A stretch of DNA of 64,000 nt. Source: Poseidonibacter antarcticus (GTDB lineage Bacteria; Campylobacterota; Campylobacteria; Campylobacterales; Arcobacteraceae). How positions within the stretch are numbered: position 1 is the first letter of the stretch; each line of letters begins with the position of its first letter. Position numbers and translations under genes: made by a program. Below the pieces are notes generated by a model. It was not told the DNA's origin. It saw only the letters and a program-made list of their open reading frames with translations, and did not search any database. Below, piece after piece: positions 44,554-54,770 of this stretch. Location of the stretch: NCBI RefSeq assembly GCF_003667345.1, contig NZ_RCWF01000003.1, forward strand, positions 62,001-126,000. Direction: 5' to 3'.

Positions 44554-45372
44554 TTATAGCCAAATATTATCAAGTAGTCTTGTCTTTCCAAATCGTACAA
44601 CAATTAAGATAATTGTATTTTTAACTTCAATAGTATCTATTTCATTAAATTCTCTATCAACAATTGCAATATATTCAATATCTAAGTCTTTCATAACTTC
44701 ATTGATTCTATCTTTTATAATTTGAGAATTTCTTTCCCCTCTTGAAATAAGTGCTCCTGCCATAAATAAAGATTGAGATAAACATAAAGCATCTTTTCTT
44801 TGATTGCTATCTAAATAAATATTTCTTGAACTTAATGCTAGTCCATCTTCTTCTCTTACTATTTCACACGGTACAATATTTACGCAAAGAAATAAGTTTT
44901 TTACCATTTGCATTATAAGTGTTAATTGCTGAGCATCTTTTTTCCCAAAATATGCATTTGTTGGTTGTACAATACCAAATAGTTTTAAAACAACTTGTAA
45001 GACACCATCAAAATGCCCAGGTCTTGTTTTCCCTTCTAAAATATAACTTTTATTTGGTGCTTTAATTAAGACTTCTTCTTTTTCATACATAGTAGAAATC
45101 TCAGGCATAAATAAATAGTCAACCTTACATAATTCACAAATTCTTTTATCAGCTTCATCACGTCTTGGATAATTATCAAGATCTTCACCTGGAAGAAACT
45201 GTGTAGGATTTAAGAATATAGATACAATTACAATATCATTTTCTTCTCTTGCTTTTTTAATCAATGATATATGACCATTGTGTAAAGCACCCATTGTTGG
45301 TACAAAACCTACATTTGATGATATAGTTTTTCTTATGTTTTGAAGTTCTTCAACAGTTTTTAATATTTTCAA
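44554..45372 (-). CDS. panC: Pantothenate synthetase
   Basis: A 272-residue enzyme that joins pantoate and beta-alanine using ATP. Motifs: [18 protein letters not shown] (HxGH nucleotide site), [43 protein letters not shown] and [10 protein letters not shown] (KMSKS-like). The frame starts with TTG preceded by AAGGAA. A 93-base gap separates it from rimO. Confidence 0.96.
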   Translation of the reverse strand: MKILKTVEELQNIRKTISSNVGFVPTMGALHNGHISLIKKAREENDIVIVSIFLNPTQFLPGEDLDNYPRRDEADKRICELCKVDYLFMPEISTMYEKEEVLIKAPNKSYILEGKTRPGHFDGVLQVVLKLFGIVQPTNAYFGKKDAQQLTLIMQMVKNLFLCVNIVPCEIVREEDGLALSSRNIYLDSNQRKDALCLSQSLFMAGALISRGERNSQIIKDRINEVMKDLDIEYIAIVDREFNEIDTIEVKNTIILIVVRFGKTRLLDNIWL

Positions 45373-45403
45373 TATATTTCCTTATTTAAAAAAAAGAATT
45401 ATA

Positions 45404-46363
45404 TCACTTTCCATCATAATTTGGATTTAAGTTAAGTAAAACCAAATCAGCAATCATATTTCCAATTAATGTTAAAAATGCTCCAATGATTAATATTCCC
45501 ATAATTACAGGATAATCGTGACTTAATGCACTTTGGAAAAATAATAAGCCCATTCCATCGATAGAAAAAATTGTTTCTAATATCACAGATCCTCCAATAA
45601 TACCAGGAAGAGAAAGCCCAAGTAAAGTAATAACAGGTGGGTATAAATTTGGTAAAATATAATATCTTAGAATTTGTTTATTACTTAATCCACGAGAACG
45701 TGCAAAAAATATATAATCAGATTTAAGTATTTCTATTGTAAGTGAACGAATATATAAAGTTAAACTACCAATTCCACCAAATACAATAATAGTAATAGGC
45801 AAAATCAAATGCCAAGCATAATCTAAATAATAGTTCAAACTACCATCATCAGGAATCGAATGAAGTCCAGCAATTGGTAAAACCTCATAAGTAATTGAAA
45901 ATACTAAAACTCCTAAAAGTGCTAGATAAAATGAAGGCATAGAAAAACTAATAAGCGATAACTGACCAACAAACTTATCAAAAAAACTGTTTTTATTTAA
46001 AGCAGCTTTTATTCCTAAATATAATGATAATACAAAAATAAAAAGCATAGATATTATATTAATAATCAAAGTAATAGGCATTCTAGTTAATATCTCATCT
46101 TTTACCATGGAACCACTTGCAAAAGAAATGCCAAAATCAAATTGTAAAATAGCTATAAACCAAGAGTAAAATTGCATATATAAGGGCTTATCCAAACCAT
46201 AAATAGCCTTTAACTGAGCAATAGATTCTTCAGTAATATTAGGATTTAAAGCACCACTTGCAAAAAAAGAATTAGGTGCAAGATTTATTGCTAAAAAAGA
46301 TATCAAGCTAATAATAAAAAGCATGATAATTAAGTATAATAGTTTATTGAGAAATAGTTTCAT
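45404..46363 (-). CDS. DppB/OppB-type ABC permease, unpaired
   Basis: About 319 residues with six hydrophobic segments and the binding-protein-dependent transport motif ARSRGLSNKQILRYYILPNL (EAA loop) near residue 220. The N-terminal IISLISFLAINLAPNSFF is typical of the DppB/OppB branch for peptides or nickel. No second permease, ATPase or binding protein lies in the window. A TTG at 46378 would add five residues, but the ATG at 46363 begins right at the first helix. Possible substrates are peptides or nickel; nothing here decides. Confidence 0.88.
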   Translation of the reverse strand: MKLFLNKLLYLIIMLFIISLISFLAINLAPNSFFASGALNPNITEESIAQLKAIYGLDKPLYMQFYSWFIAILQFDFGISFASGSMVKDEILTRMPITLIINIISMLFIFVLSLYLGIKAALNKNSFFDKFVGQLSLISFSMPSFYLALLGVLVFSITYEVLPIAGLHSIPDDGSLNYYLDYAWHLILPITIIVFGGIGSLTLYIRSLTIEILKSDYIFFARSRGLSNKQILRYYILPNLYPPVITLLGLSLPGIIGGSVILETIFSIDGMGLLFFQSALSHDYPVIMGILIIGAFLTLIGNMIADLVLLNLNPNYDGK

Positions 46364-46392
46364 AAAATGATTATACAAAAGATAGGTTTAAA

Positions 46393-46743
46393 ATGATAGG
46401 AATAGATGTAGTTTCGATTAATAGAATAAAAAGAATGCACGAAAAATTTGGTATTAAAGCGTATGAAAAGTTTTTAAATTCAAATGAAATTGAATTAATA
46501 AAAAGAGTAGAAACAGCAGCTGGTTTCTGGGCTGCCAAAGAGGCTGCTAGTAAAGCAATAGGTACAGGTATTGGTGGAGTTTGTGGCTTTCATGATATCA
46601 AGATATCAAAAACTAATAAAGGTGCACCAAAAATAAAGTATAAAAAAAAGATAAGAAAAAAGTTTAATATTAAAGAATCACATTTATCTATAACACATGA
46701 TTCGGGTTTTGCCATAGCTGTAGTTCAAAATATTTTTAATTAA
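46393..46743 (+). CDS. acpS: Holo-[acyl-carrier-protein] synthase
   Basis: A 116-residue phosphopantetheinyl transferase that activates acyl carrier protein. MIGIDVVSINRI carries the first Mg ligand Asp and FWAAKEAASKAIGTG the second acid with the catalytic Lys; SITHDSGFAIAVV is the C-terminal motif. Divergent from the ABC permease gene (shared 30-base promoter gap) and converging on the IclR gene with a 4-base overlap of their ends. Confidence 0.95.
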   Translation: MIGIDVVSINRIKRMHEKFGIKAYEKFLNSNEIELIKRVETAAGFWAAKEAASKAIGTGIGGVCGFHDIKISKTNKGAPKIKYKKKIRKKFNIKESHLSITHDSGFAIAVVQNIFN

Positions 46744-47474
46744 TATATTATTTTATAAGTTTCAACTAAATTAGATATCTTTTTTCCAATAGAGTCTAGT
46801 TTCTTTGAATCTAATCTTGTAGAAGAACCTGAAATCCCGACAGCTCCTATTAAGATATTATCTGTATTAAATAAAGGAACACCAACACAACACATTCCAT
46901 CTTGATACTCTTTGTTATCAATAGAAAATCCTTTATCTCTTACTAAATTAAGTTGAGTGTCTAAGTTCTTAATATCTGTAATTGTATTATTTGTATATTG
47001 ATTTAATTTTAATTGTTCTAAATTATAATTTCCAAAAGCTAAAATAGATTTTCCTAAGGCATTTGTATATAATTGTGTTTGAACTCCAATTTTACTTCTT
47101 GTAGTAAGTTTTCTATTTGTTGTATCTATTTGATTTAAATATAATAATTTATACTCATCAAATATTCCAAGATAAGCTGTTTCATCAGTCTTTTGACTTA
47201 TTTCTTCTAATAATATTTTTGTTTTTTGAATTAATAGCTCTATTCTTGTTGCTTGATTTGTTTTAATTGCAATATCATTGGCTATTATCTCACGTGAGTT
47301 TTCTAAGTAACTTATAAAGCCTTCATCCTCTAATGTTCTAAGTAATCTTGACATTGTACTTTTATCAATTTGAAGTTTTTCACATAAAGTTCTTGCTTGT
47401 ATTGGTTTACCATAATCTACAATATACTTGTAAATTTTCAAGCCTTTTGATAAAGATTTTATTTGAGTTGGCAT
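46740..47474 (-). CDS. IclR-family transcriptional regulator
   Basis: A 244-residue regulator: winged helix-turn-helix at about 5-65 (SLSKGLKIYKYIVDYGKPI, IDKSTMSRLLRTLEDEGFI) and an effector-binding IclR domain at about 80-244 (YLGIFDEYKLLYLNQID, LGKSILAF, MCCVGVPLFNTDNILIGAVGISGSS). IclR proteins sense small organic acids and related metabolites. A 14-base-arm inverted repeat lies directly upstream of its -10 box, suggesting autoregulation. The adjacent DJ-1 gene, same strand, is a candidate target. The effector is unknown. Confidence 0.92.
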   Translation of the reverse strand: MPTQIKSLSKGLKIYKYIVDYGKPIQARTLCEKLQIDKSTMSRLLRTLEDEGFISYLENSREIIANDIAIKTNQATRIELLIQKTKILLEEISQKTDETAYLGIFDEYKLLYLNQIDTTNRKLTTRSKIGVQTQLYTNALGKSILAFGNYNLEQLKLNQYTNNTITDIKNLDTQLNLVRDKGFSIDNKEYQDGMCCVGVPLFNTDNILIGAVGISGSSTRLDSKKLDSIGKKISNLVETYKIIY

Positions 47475-47493
47475 ATTAGATTCTTTTTGTTTA

Positions 47494-47499
47494 GTATAA
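47494..47499 (-). promoter_or_regulatory. -10 box of IclR gene
   Basis: TATACT on the minus strand lies about 20 bases before the regulator's ATG and directly downstream of the inverted repeat at 47503-47533. Confidence 0.5.
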
Positions 47500-47502
47500 C
47501 AA

Positions 47503-47533
47503 AATATACGAAATAAGTATTATTTCGTATATT
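47503..47533. promoter_or_regulatory. Large palindrome between DJ-1 and IclR genes
   Basis: AATATACGAAATAA / TTATTTCGTATATT are perfect 14-base arms around a 3-base centre (GTA). It is placed where the -35 region of the iclR-type gene should be. IclR proteins bind palindromes of this kind (GAAAT/ATTTC-like cores), so an autoregulatory operator is likely; a terminator for the DJ-1 gene is the alternative, but no T-run follows on the minus strand. Confidence 0.6.
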
Positions 47534-47543
47534 CTTAAAGTAG

Positions 47544-48107
47544 TTATTTTAGCATATCATGAAATTTAGCTAACCAAACTGGGTGAGCAGGCCAAGCAGC
47601 AGCAGTTACAAGATTTTTATCTACAATTGCATCTTCAAAGCCAATATCAGCCCATGTTCCACCATTTAAAGTAACATCAGGAGCACAAGCTGGATAACAA
47701 GAACAAGTTCTATCTTTAATAATACCAGCAGCTGCAAGTACTAAAATACCGTGACAAACAGAAGCAATTGGTTTATTCTTAGTATTAAATTCTTGAACAA
47801 TTTCAATTACTCTTTTATCTAATCTAATATATTCAGAAGATCTTCCACCAGGAATTAATAAACCATCATAATTACTTTCAATTACATCATCAAAGTTTGC
47901 ATTTAATGTGAAGTTATGGCCAGGTTTTTCAGTATATGTTTGATCACCTTCAAAGTCATGAATTGCAGTTTTAATTTGTTCATCTGCTTTTTTATTTGGA
48001 CAAACAACATCAACTTCATAACCTAACATTTTTAAACATTGAAAAGGAACCATTAGTTCATAATCTTCAACAAAATCTCCAGCTAATATTAAAATCTTTT
48101 TTGACAT
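47544..48107 (-). CDS. DJ-1/PfpI family protein
   Basis: A 187-residue class I glutamine-amidotransferase-like protein of the DJ-1/PfpI superfamily. The nucleophile elbow is ASVCHGILVLAAAG with Cys near residue 118, and the partner Glu is in GDFVEDYE near residue 14. Members act as glyoxalases, deglycases, chaperones or peptidases; the sequence alone does not decide. It lies upstream of an IclR regulator on the same strand, 69 bases apart. Confidence 0.9.
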   Translation of the reverse strand: MSKKILILAGDFVEDYELMVPFQCLKMLGYEVDVVCPNKKADEQIKTAIHDFEGDQTYTEKPGHNFTLNANFDDVIESNYDGLLIPGGRSSEYIRLDKRVIEIVQEFNTKNKPIASVCHGILVLAAAGIIKDRTCSCYPACAPDVTLNGGTWADIGFEDAIVDKNLVTAAAWPAHPVWLAKFHDMLK

Positions 48108-48189
48108 AGTATTTCCTTAGTATTAGTTTTAAAAAGTTTAGTTAATTTTATATTAAGAAAATATTTATTTTATGGAGTAATTTCTTTTA

Positions 48190-48206
48190 CTCTCACATAG
48201 TGAGAA
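48190..48206 (-). terminator. Small hairpin downstream of ruvX
   Basis: TCTCAC-ATA-GTGAGA (48191-48205) forms a short perfect hairpin 12 bases beyond the ruvX stop on the minus strand. There is no clear T-run, so termination is uncertain. Confidence 0.4.
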
Positions 48207-48217
48207 TAAATTTAAGA

Positions 48218-48601
48218 TTAGTGTTTTTTAGCTAGATATCTTTCAAGTATAATTTTAGCAGCTATTGAGTCAACTCTACCATCTCTTTTATATTTGATTT
48301 GACCTTTCATCATATCTTCTGCTTCAATTGAACTCATATTTTCTTCTTGAAATTCATATGGAATTTCTAACTCAAGTAAATTTACAAAGTGTTTTATTCT
48401 TTTTTGCATATCATCACTAGAACTAGGAAATCCTACTATTAGTTTTTTGATATCCCACTCTTTTAAAAAGATATTTACATCACGTGCAGCTTGGTTTCTA
48501 TTTTTTCTTAAAATTGCATCTTTTGGAGTTACTATATCTGAACTAACACAAATAGCAACACCAATTCTTTTAAGACCTATATCAATACTTGCTATACTCA
48601 A
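48218..48601 (-). CDS. ruvX: Holliday junction resolvase-like RuvX/YqgF
   Basis: A 127-residue RNase H-fold nuclease. MSIASIDIGLKRIGVAICVS holds the first catalytic Asp, VGFPSSSDDMQKRIKHF the conserved central motif, and GRVDSIAAKIILERYL the C-terminal acid. Family members process pre-16S rRNA or resolve junctions. TTG start, with the upstream gene's TGA stop overlapping it (TTGA), so the two are coupled. Confidence 0.92.
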   Translation of the reverse strand: MSIASIDIGLKRIGVAICVSSDIVTPKDAILRKNRNQAARDVNIFLKEWDIKKLIVGFPSSSDDMQKRIKHFVNLLELEIPYEFQEENMSSIEAEDMMKGQIKYKRDGRVDSIAAKIILERYLAKKH

Positions 48602-49509
48602 GAAATAATCTCATTTGCAACATCAAATCTATTTGCAGTCATTAAATGTACTTTTGGATGAAATTTTCTAATTTCCTTATATATATCTTGGCTTAATTGC
48701 ATTCCTACTTTATACTCTTCTTCTTCAGAGATTTTATGAGCTGATTCTAGTTTATCTATCCACATTTGAGGTACATGAATACCTGGAACTTGTGCTGAAA
48801 GGAATAGGGCAGTTCTAAGTTTCGTAATAGGAAATAACCCGAATATTAATTGAGCTTTTTTCTTATCACCTTCAACATCTTCTTTTGCTCTATCAAATGA
48901 TTCTAGTAATTTTTCTGCATTTTTAATATCAAATACTGGTTGTGAAATAATTCCTAAAGAACCATTTTGTATTTTATTATGCATCTTTTTTTCTAGTGAA
49001 GTAAAGCTTTTGGCATAAGAGTTTACAACTGAAAAAGGAAATATTTGTTTTGGTTCAATTTTAAAAGGATGACCTGAATAATCCATTCCATAATTAAATG
49101 ATTTTATGATTTTCAAAAGCATAATTGAGTTTGCTTCAAAAACACCTTTTGTATTTGGTTGATCACTCATTTTTGCAGGATCACCTGTTAAGGCTAAAAT
49201 AGCACGTACGTTAAAATCACTTGCACCTAATAAATCAGATTGTAAAGCGATTTTATTTCTATCTCTCATTGTCATTGTTGCAATTACTGGTTTTTTAAAC
49301 TCTTGTTGTAATTTTAAAGATGCGAAAAGTGCATTGTATCTTAGTTTTGCAAGTGGATTATCTGTACATGAAAAACCATCAACTTTATTTTGTAACTTAA
49401 ATTTTTTAATTCTTTCAATAATATTATGCATTGTTGGTTCATGCTGAGGTGTTGTTTCTAATGTTAAATAGTCATCTTCTTGAAGTTTTTGTAATAGTGT
49501 TTCAAACAT
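48598..49509 (-). CDS. Methylenetetrahydrofolate reductase-family protein
   Basis: About 303 residues with the MTHFR TIM-barrel pattern: LETTPQHEPTM near the N-terminus (in place of the classical FEFFPP), VDGFSCTDNP, IATMTMRDRNKIALQSDLLGA, AILALTGDPAKMSD (the FAD/folate loop) and an IISQPVFD strand. It reduces methylenetetrahydrofolate to methyl-THF for methionine synthesis in classic members; this sequence is a divergent branch. A TTG at 49521 would leave only one base to the AAGGA site, so the ATG at 49509 is preferred. Confidence 0.78.
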   Translation of the reverse strand: MFETLLQKLQEDDYLTLETTPQHEPTMHNIIERIKKFKLQNKVDGFSCTDNPLAKLRYNALFASLKLQQEFKKPVIATMTMRDRNKIALQSDLLGASDFNVRAILALTGDPAKMSDQPNTKGVFEANSIMLLKIIKSFNYGMDYSGHPFKIEPKQIFPFSVVNSYAKSFTSLEKKMHNKIQNGSLGIISQPVFDIKNAEKLLESFDRAKEDVEGDKKKAQLIFGLFPITKLRTALFLSAQVPGIHVPQMWIDKLESAHKISEEEEYKVGMQLSQDIYKEIRKFHPKVHLMTANRFDVANEIIS

Positions 49510-49590
49510 AGTGAAAAACAATCCTTTTAGTATATTTAGTTTAATTTAGATAATATTATATCCTTAAAAGACTAAAATTAGGGAAAATTA

Positions 49591-50211
49591 ATGAAATTAG
49601 CTGTTTTTGATTTTGATTCAACACTTATGGATGGAGAGACTATTGACTTTCTTGCAAATGAGTTAGGAATAGGAGAAGAAGTTGCACATATTACTGAAGA
49701 AGCAATGTCTGGACGACTTGATTTTTTTGAATCTTTGACTACTAGAGTAGCTTTATTAAAAGGTTTAGAATATCAAAAAGCTGTAGATATTTGTAAAAAT
49801 TTACCATTAATGCCAGGTGCAAAAGAGTTAATTCCTGCATTAAAAGAAAAAGGCTATAAAGTAGTGTGTTTTTCAGGTGGATTTAGAATAGGAACAAGTC
49901 CAGCTAAAGATATTTTAGGATTAGATGCAGATTTCTCCAATGTACTACATGAAAAGGATGGTATTTTAACTGGACTTGTAGGTGGAGAAATGATGTTTTC
50001 TCATTCAAAAGGCGATATGATTCAAAGATTACAAGCAATTTTGGGTATCAGTAAGGCTGATACTTTAGTTTGTGGTGATGGTGCTAATGATTTATCTATG
50101 TTTGTTCATGCTGATACAAGAATTGCTTTTTGTGCAAGAGATGTATTAAAAAAAGAAGCAAATATTATTATAGATGAAAAAGATTTAACAAAAATATTAG
50201 AAAAAATTTAA
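49591..50211 (+). CDS. serB: Phosphoserine phosphatase
   Basis: A 206-residue HAD phosphatase, the last step of serine synthesis. Motif I is VFDFDSTLMDGE with nucleophile D7 and D9; motif II is CFSGGF; motif III/IV is VCGDGANDLSMF. It lacks the N-terminal ACT-like extension of longer SerB proteins. AGGGAAAA ribosome site. Followed after 10 bases by transaldolase. Confidence 0.92.
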   Translation: MKLAVFDFDSTLMDGETIDFLANELGIGEEVAHITEEAMSGRLDFFESLTTRVALLKGLEYQKAVDICKNLPLMPGAKELIPALKEKGYKVVCFSGGFRIGTSPAKDILGLDADFSNVLHEKDGILTGLVGGEMMFSHSKGDMIQRLQAILGISKADTLVCGDGANDLSMFVHADTRIAFCARDVLKKEANIIIDEKDLTKILEKI

Positions 50212-50221
50212 GGGAAAATAG

Positions 50222-51214
50222 ATGAGTTTAAAAGAAGATATTAATTATTCATTATGGTGTGATTTTATAGAAAGAGATTTTTTAGAAAATAGATTTCAAG
50301 AAATAATTAAAGATGAAATAATTCAAGGTGCTACATCAAATCCTGCAATTTTTGAATCATCAATTACAAATTCTGTTGCATATAAACAACAACTTGATAT
50401 GTTACAAGCAAATAATGAAAAGACAATTTATGAAGAGTTAGCACTTACTGATATAAAAAGAGCAGCTCAATTATTATCAGATTTACATAAAGCCAATAAT
50501 GATGATGGATTTATTTCAATTGAAGTTGATCCTTCATTATGTGACGATGCACAAGGCACTATTGAAGAAGGTTTAAGATTATATTCTTCAATTAATGCTG
50601 AAAATGTAATGATTAAGGTCCCAGCAACTGAAGCTGGATATATTGCTATGAGAGAATTAACTTCAAAAGGTATACATGTAAATGCAACATTGATTTTTTC
50701 ACCTATTCAAGCTGTTAAATGTGCTCAAGCACTTGATGAAGGAATTAAAGATTCAAATAAAGATATAAAAGCTGTAGTTTCGGTTTTTGTTTCTAGATTT
50801 GATAGAATGTGTGATGGGGATTTTATTAATAAAGGTTTAGAAACTTCTAAATTAGGGATTATAAATGCTACAAAATGTTATCATGAAGTAAATAAATTTG
50901 GGAATAAAAATATAAGAACATTATTTGCAAGTACTGGTGTTAAAGGTAAAGAGTTAGCTCCAAGTTATTATATTGATAATTTAATATTTCCAAACTCTGT
51001 TAATACTGCACCATTAGCTACTATTGAAGATTGGTTAAAAGATGGTGTACAAGAAGAAAGTGAAATTATGTGTGAAAAAAAATGTGATGAATATTTTAAA
51101 ACAATAGCTTTAAAAAATGTAAATATGAATAAAATATATGATGATCTTTTAACTCAAGGCTTAGATGCATTTAAAGTATCATTTAAAGATTTATTAGCAA
51201 AATTAATTAACTAA
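50222..51214 (+). CDS. tal: Transaldolase
   Basis: A 330-residue transaldolase of the pentose phosphate pathway. Family motifs include GATSNPAIFESSI (substrate phosphate region), VMIKVPATEAGYIAM with the Schiff-base Lys, GIHVNATLIFSPIQA and VSVFVSRFDRMCD. The length and spacing match the Campylobacterota single-domain form. Preceded closely by serB. Confidence 0.95.
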   Translation: MSLKEDINYSLWCDFIERDFLENRFQEIIKDEIIQGATSNPAIFESSITNSVAYKQQLDMLQANNEKTIYEELALTDIKRAAQLLSDLHKANNDDGFISIEVDPSLCDDAQGTIEEGLRLYSSINAENVMIKVPATEAGYIAMRELTSKGIHVNATLIFSPIQAVKCAQALDEGIKDSNKDIKAVVSVFVSRFDRMCDGDFINKGLETSKLGIINATKCYHEVNKFGNKNIRTLFASTGVKGKELAPSYYIDNLIFPNSVNTAPLATIEDWLKDGVQEESEIMCEKKCDEYFKTIALKNVNMNKIYDDLLTQGLDAFKVSFKDLLAKLIN

Positions 51215-51221
51215 TTTAAAA

Positions 51222-51237
51222 GTTACTAAATAGTAAC
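51222..51237 (+). terminator. Hairpin after tal
   Basis: GTTACTA-AA-TAGTAAC is a short perfect hairpin starting 8 bases after the transaldolase stop. It has no T-run, so it is a weak terminator at best. Confidence 0.35.
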
Positions 51238-51307
51238 AAAGATATCTAATTTCATTAAGATAATATTAGATAAAATATATGAATTTAAAATAATAAAGGC
51301 AATTAAA

Positions 51308-52672
51308 ATGAATAATTGGAAACCAGACAGTTGGAGAGATTTTCCAATCAAGCAACAACCTACTTATCCTGACTTAGAAAAGTTAAAAAAAGTTGAAAAA
51401 GAGTTAGGTTCTTATCCTCCTTTAATTTTTGCAGGAGAAGCACTTAGTTTAAAAAGTCAATTAGCTGATGTTGTAAATGGAAAAGCGTTTTTACTTCAAG
51501 GTGGAGATTGTGCTGAGTCATTTGCTGCATTTGATGCACAGAATATTAAAAATTTATTTAAAGTTATGATGCAAATGTCAGTTATTTTAACATTCTCAGG
51601 TGGTTGTCCTGTTGTTAAAGTTGGACGAGTTGCTGGGCAATTTGCAAAGCCAAGATCTTCAGATTTTGAAGAAATAAATGGTATTTCTCTTCCTTCATAT
51701 AGAGGAGATATTATTAATGATATTGAATTTAATGAAAAATCTAGAAATCCAAAACCTAAGAAATTATTAAAAGCATATAACCAAAGTGCTGCTACTATGA
51801 ATTTACTTAGAGCATTTGCACGTGGTGGAATGGCTGATTTAAATCAAGTTCATTTATGGAATACACATTTTGTAAAAGATAATGCACTTGGTGAAAAATA
51901 TGATGAGGTTTCAAATAAAATTACTGAATCATTAAACTTTATGAAAGCATGTGGTATTACAAGTAAATCAACACCAACACTTGCACAAACTACACTATTT
52001 ACTTCTCATGAAGCACTTTTATTAAACTATGAACAAGCACTTACAAGAAGAGATTCAATTACTGGTGATTGGTTCAACTGTGCTGCACATATGTTATGGA
52101 TAGGTGATAGAACAAGAGATTTAAAAGATGCACATATTGAGTATTTTAGAGGTATTCAAAATCCAATTGCTTGTAAAGTTGGACCTTCTATGAAAGAAGA
52201 TGAACTTATTCAATTAATTGATAAATTAAATCCAAATAATGAAGCTGGACGTCTTAATTTAATTGTACGAATGGGTGCAAATAAAATAGGCGAGCATTTC
52301 CCAAGACTTTTAAAAAGAGTTAAAAAAGAGGGTAAAAATGTATTATGGTCATCAGATCCGATGCATGGAAATACAATCAAAGCTGGTAATGGTTACAAAA
52401 CTAGAGATTTTGAAGCAATTTTATCAGAAGTAAAACAATTTTTCCAAATCCATAGAGCTGAAGGTACATACGCAGGTGGAATTCACTTAGAAATGACTGG
52501 ACAAGATGTAACTGAATGTACAGGAAGTGCAAGTTCAGCAGTTACAACTGAAGGATTAGCATCAAGATATCATACACAATGTGATCCAAGATTAAATGCT
52601 GATCAAGCACTTGAATTATCATTTATGATTGCAGATACTTTAAAAGAAGCTAGAAAAGATATTATTATATAA
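51308..52672 (+). CDS. Class II 3-deoxy-7-phosphoheptulonate synthase
   Basis: A 454-residue plant-type (class II) DAHP synthase, the first enzyme of the shikimate pathway, condensing PEP and erythrose 4-phosphate. Motifs: [19 protein letters not shown] at the start, [16 protein letters not shown] with the metal-binding Cys, [17 protein letters not shown], and [14 protein letters not shown] with the metal His. The upstream transaldolase makes erythrose 4-phosphate. A strong bidirectional terminator follows. Confidence 0.96.
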   Translation: MNNWKPDSWRDFPIKQQPTYPDLEKLKKVEKELGSYPPLIFAGEALSLKSQLADVVNGKAFLLQGGDCAESFAAFDAQNIKNLFKVMMQMSVILTFSGGCPVVKVGRVAGQFAKPRSSDFEEINGISLPSYRGDIINDIEFNEKSRNPKPKKLLKAYNQSAATMNLLRAFARGGMADLNQVHLWNTHFVKDNALGEKYDEVSNKITESLNFMKACGITSKSTPTLAQTTLFTSHEALLLNYEQALTRRDSITGDWFNCAAHMLWIGDRTRDLKDAHIEYFRGIQNPIACKVGPSMKEDELIQLIDKLNPNNEAGRLNLIVRMGANKIGEHFPRLLKRVKKEGKNVLWSSDPMHGNTIKAGNGYKTRDFEAILSEVKQFFQIHRAEGTYAGGIHLEMTGQDVTECTGSASSAVTTEGLASRYHTQCDPRLNADQALELSFMIADTLKEARKDIII

Positions 52673-52701
52673 ATATCTTTTTTCTTTAAAAAGTTAGATA
52701 T

Positions 52702-52738
52702 AAAAAAAGGGGAAGTTTTAAAACTTCCCCTTTTTTTT
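52702..52738. terminator. Bidirectional rho-independent terminator
   Basis: An 11-base GC-containing half (GGGGAAGTTTT) and its exact complement (AAAACTTCCCC) are flanked by seven A residues and eight T residues, giving a 36-base perfect palindrome with U-tracts on both strands. It separates the convergent DAHP synthase and ArsC-like genes and should stop transcription both ways. Confidence 0.93.
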
Positions 52739-52769
52739 ACTTTAATATTTCGAAATAATTATAAATATC

Positions 52770-53111
52770 TTATAAAAAAGTTTCTTTATAAACTTCTTCA
52801 TCAAAAGCTAAGATAACTTTTCCATCATATTCTATTACAGGTCTTTTAAAAAGCATTGGCTCTTTTTTTAACCATTGGATTTTACCTTCATCATCTAAGT
52901 TTAATTCTTTTAATTTTAGAGTTCTATATTTAGTTCCTCTTGAATTAAAAAGCACATTAAGATCAGTTTTTTCTACCCAAGAATCTACAGTTTGAGATGA
53001 TGGAGTTTCTTTTTTAAAATCAAAAAAATCAACTTCTATTTCATTATCTTTGAAAAACTTTAATGCTTTTCTTACAGAATTACAAGTTTTTATTCCATAA
53101 ACTTTAATCAT
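52770..53111 (-). CDS. ArsC/Spx-family thioredoxin-fold protein
   Basis: A 113-residue protein of the ArsC/Spx/MgsR superfamily. The N-terminal IKVYGIKTCNSVRKALKFF has one active-type Cys (C10) and no CXXC, and RGTKYRTLKL and MLFKRPVIEYDGKVILAF match YffB-like members. Likely a glutathione- or thioredoxin-linked reductase of unknown substrate; arsenate reduction is not shown. It lies 8 bases after gatC on the same strand. Confidence 0.88.
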   Translation of the reverse strand: MIKVYGIKTCNSVRKALKFFKDNEIEVDFFDFKKETPSSQTVDSWVEKTDLNVLFNSRGTKYRTLKLKELNLDDEGKIQWLKKEPMLFKRPVIEYDGKVILAFDEEVYKETFL

Positions 53112-53119
53112 ACTATTCC

Positions 53120-53410
53120 TTACTCAATAATTTTAGGTACTACAAAATATCCATCTTCACTTTTTGGAGCGTGTTTTAGTATATGATTTGATAATTCTAA
53201 ATCTTGTTTTGATTCATCTTCTCTTAAAGGTGTTCCACCTTCAATAGTACTAAATGTAGCATCAATTCCTGAAACATCAATTTCATTTAAATTTTCAACA
53301 AAGTTAATAATATCAGCTAATTCTGCTTTTAAATTTTCTTTTTTTGACTCATCTATTTCTAAACTAGATAGTTTTGATAGTTTTGCAATTAAGTTATCAT
53401 CAACAGTCAT
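53120..53410 (-). CDS. gatC: Asp/Glu-tRNA amidotransferase subunit C
   Basis: A 96-residue GatC, the small subunit that stabilises GatA in the transamidosome. VDDNLIAKLSKLSSLEIDES and EDGYFVVPKIIE are the family's N- and C-terminal signatures, with LREDE in between. GatA and GatB are not in this window, normal for this phylum. Confidence 0.93.
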   Translation of the reverse strand: MTVDDNLIAKLSKLSSLEIDESKKENLKAELADIINFVENLNEIDVSGIDATFSTIEGGTPLREDESKQDLELSNHILKHAPKSEDGYFVVPKIIE

Positions 53411-53450
53411 TTTATTCCTTATTGGTTTATATATTTTTGTATTTTATCTA

Positions 53451-53471
53451 AAAGAAGATTAACTCTTCTTT
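53451..53471 (-). terminator. Hairpin after tgt
   Basis: AAAGAAGA / TCTTCTTT with a 5-base loop lies just beyond (and touching) the tgt stop on the minus strand, followed by TTTTAG. A weak terminator is plausible. Confidence 0.5.
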
Positions 53472-53474
53472 GTT

Positions 53475-54617
<1,143 letters not shown>

Positions 54618-54732
54618 TTAAAATTAAGTGATTATATCTAAAATTAATTTATAAATATCTATTAGTTACTTATAGCTTAGTTTATTGGATAATATTTATT
54701 TAAATTGTTTAAATTAATTATGTTTTTTCTGT

Positions 54733-54738
54733 TATACT
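54733..54738 (+). promoter_or_regulatory. Extended -10 box before the TolC-like gene
   Basis: CTGTTATACT contains a TG-type extended -10 element 33 bases before the ATG at 54771. Confidence 0.45.
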
Positions 54739-54770
54739 CATAATTATATAGATCTAAGTAAGGAATATTG

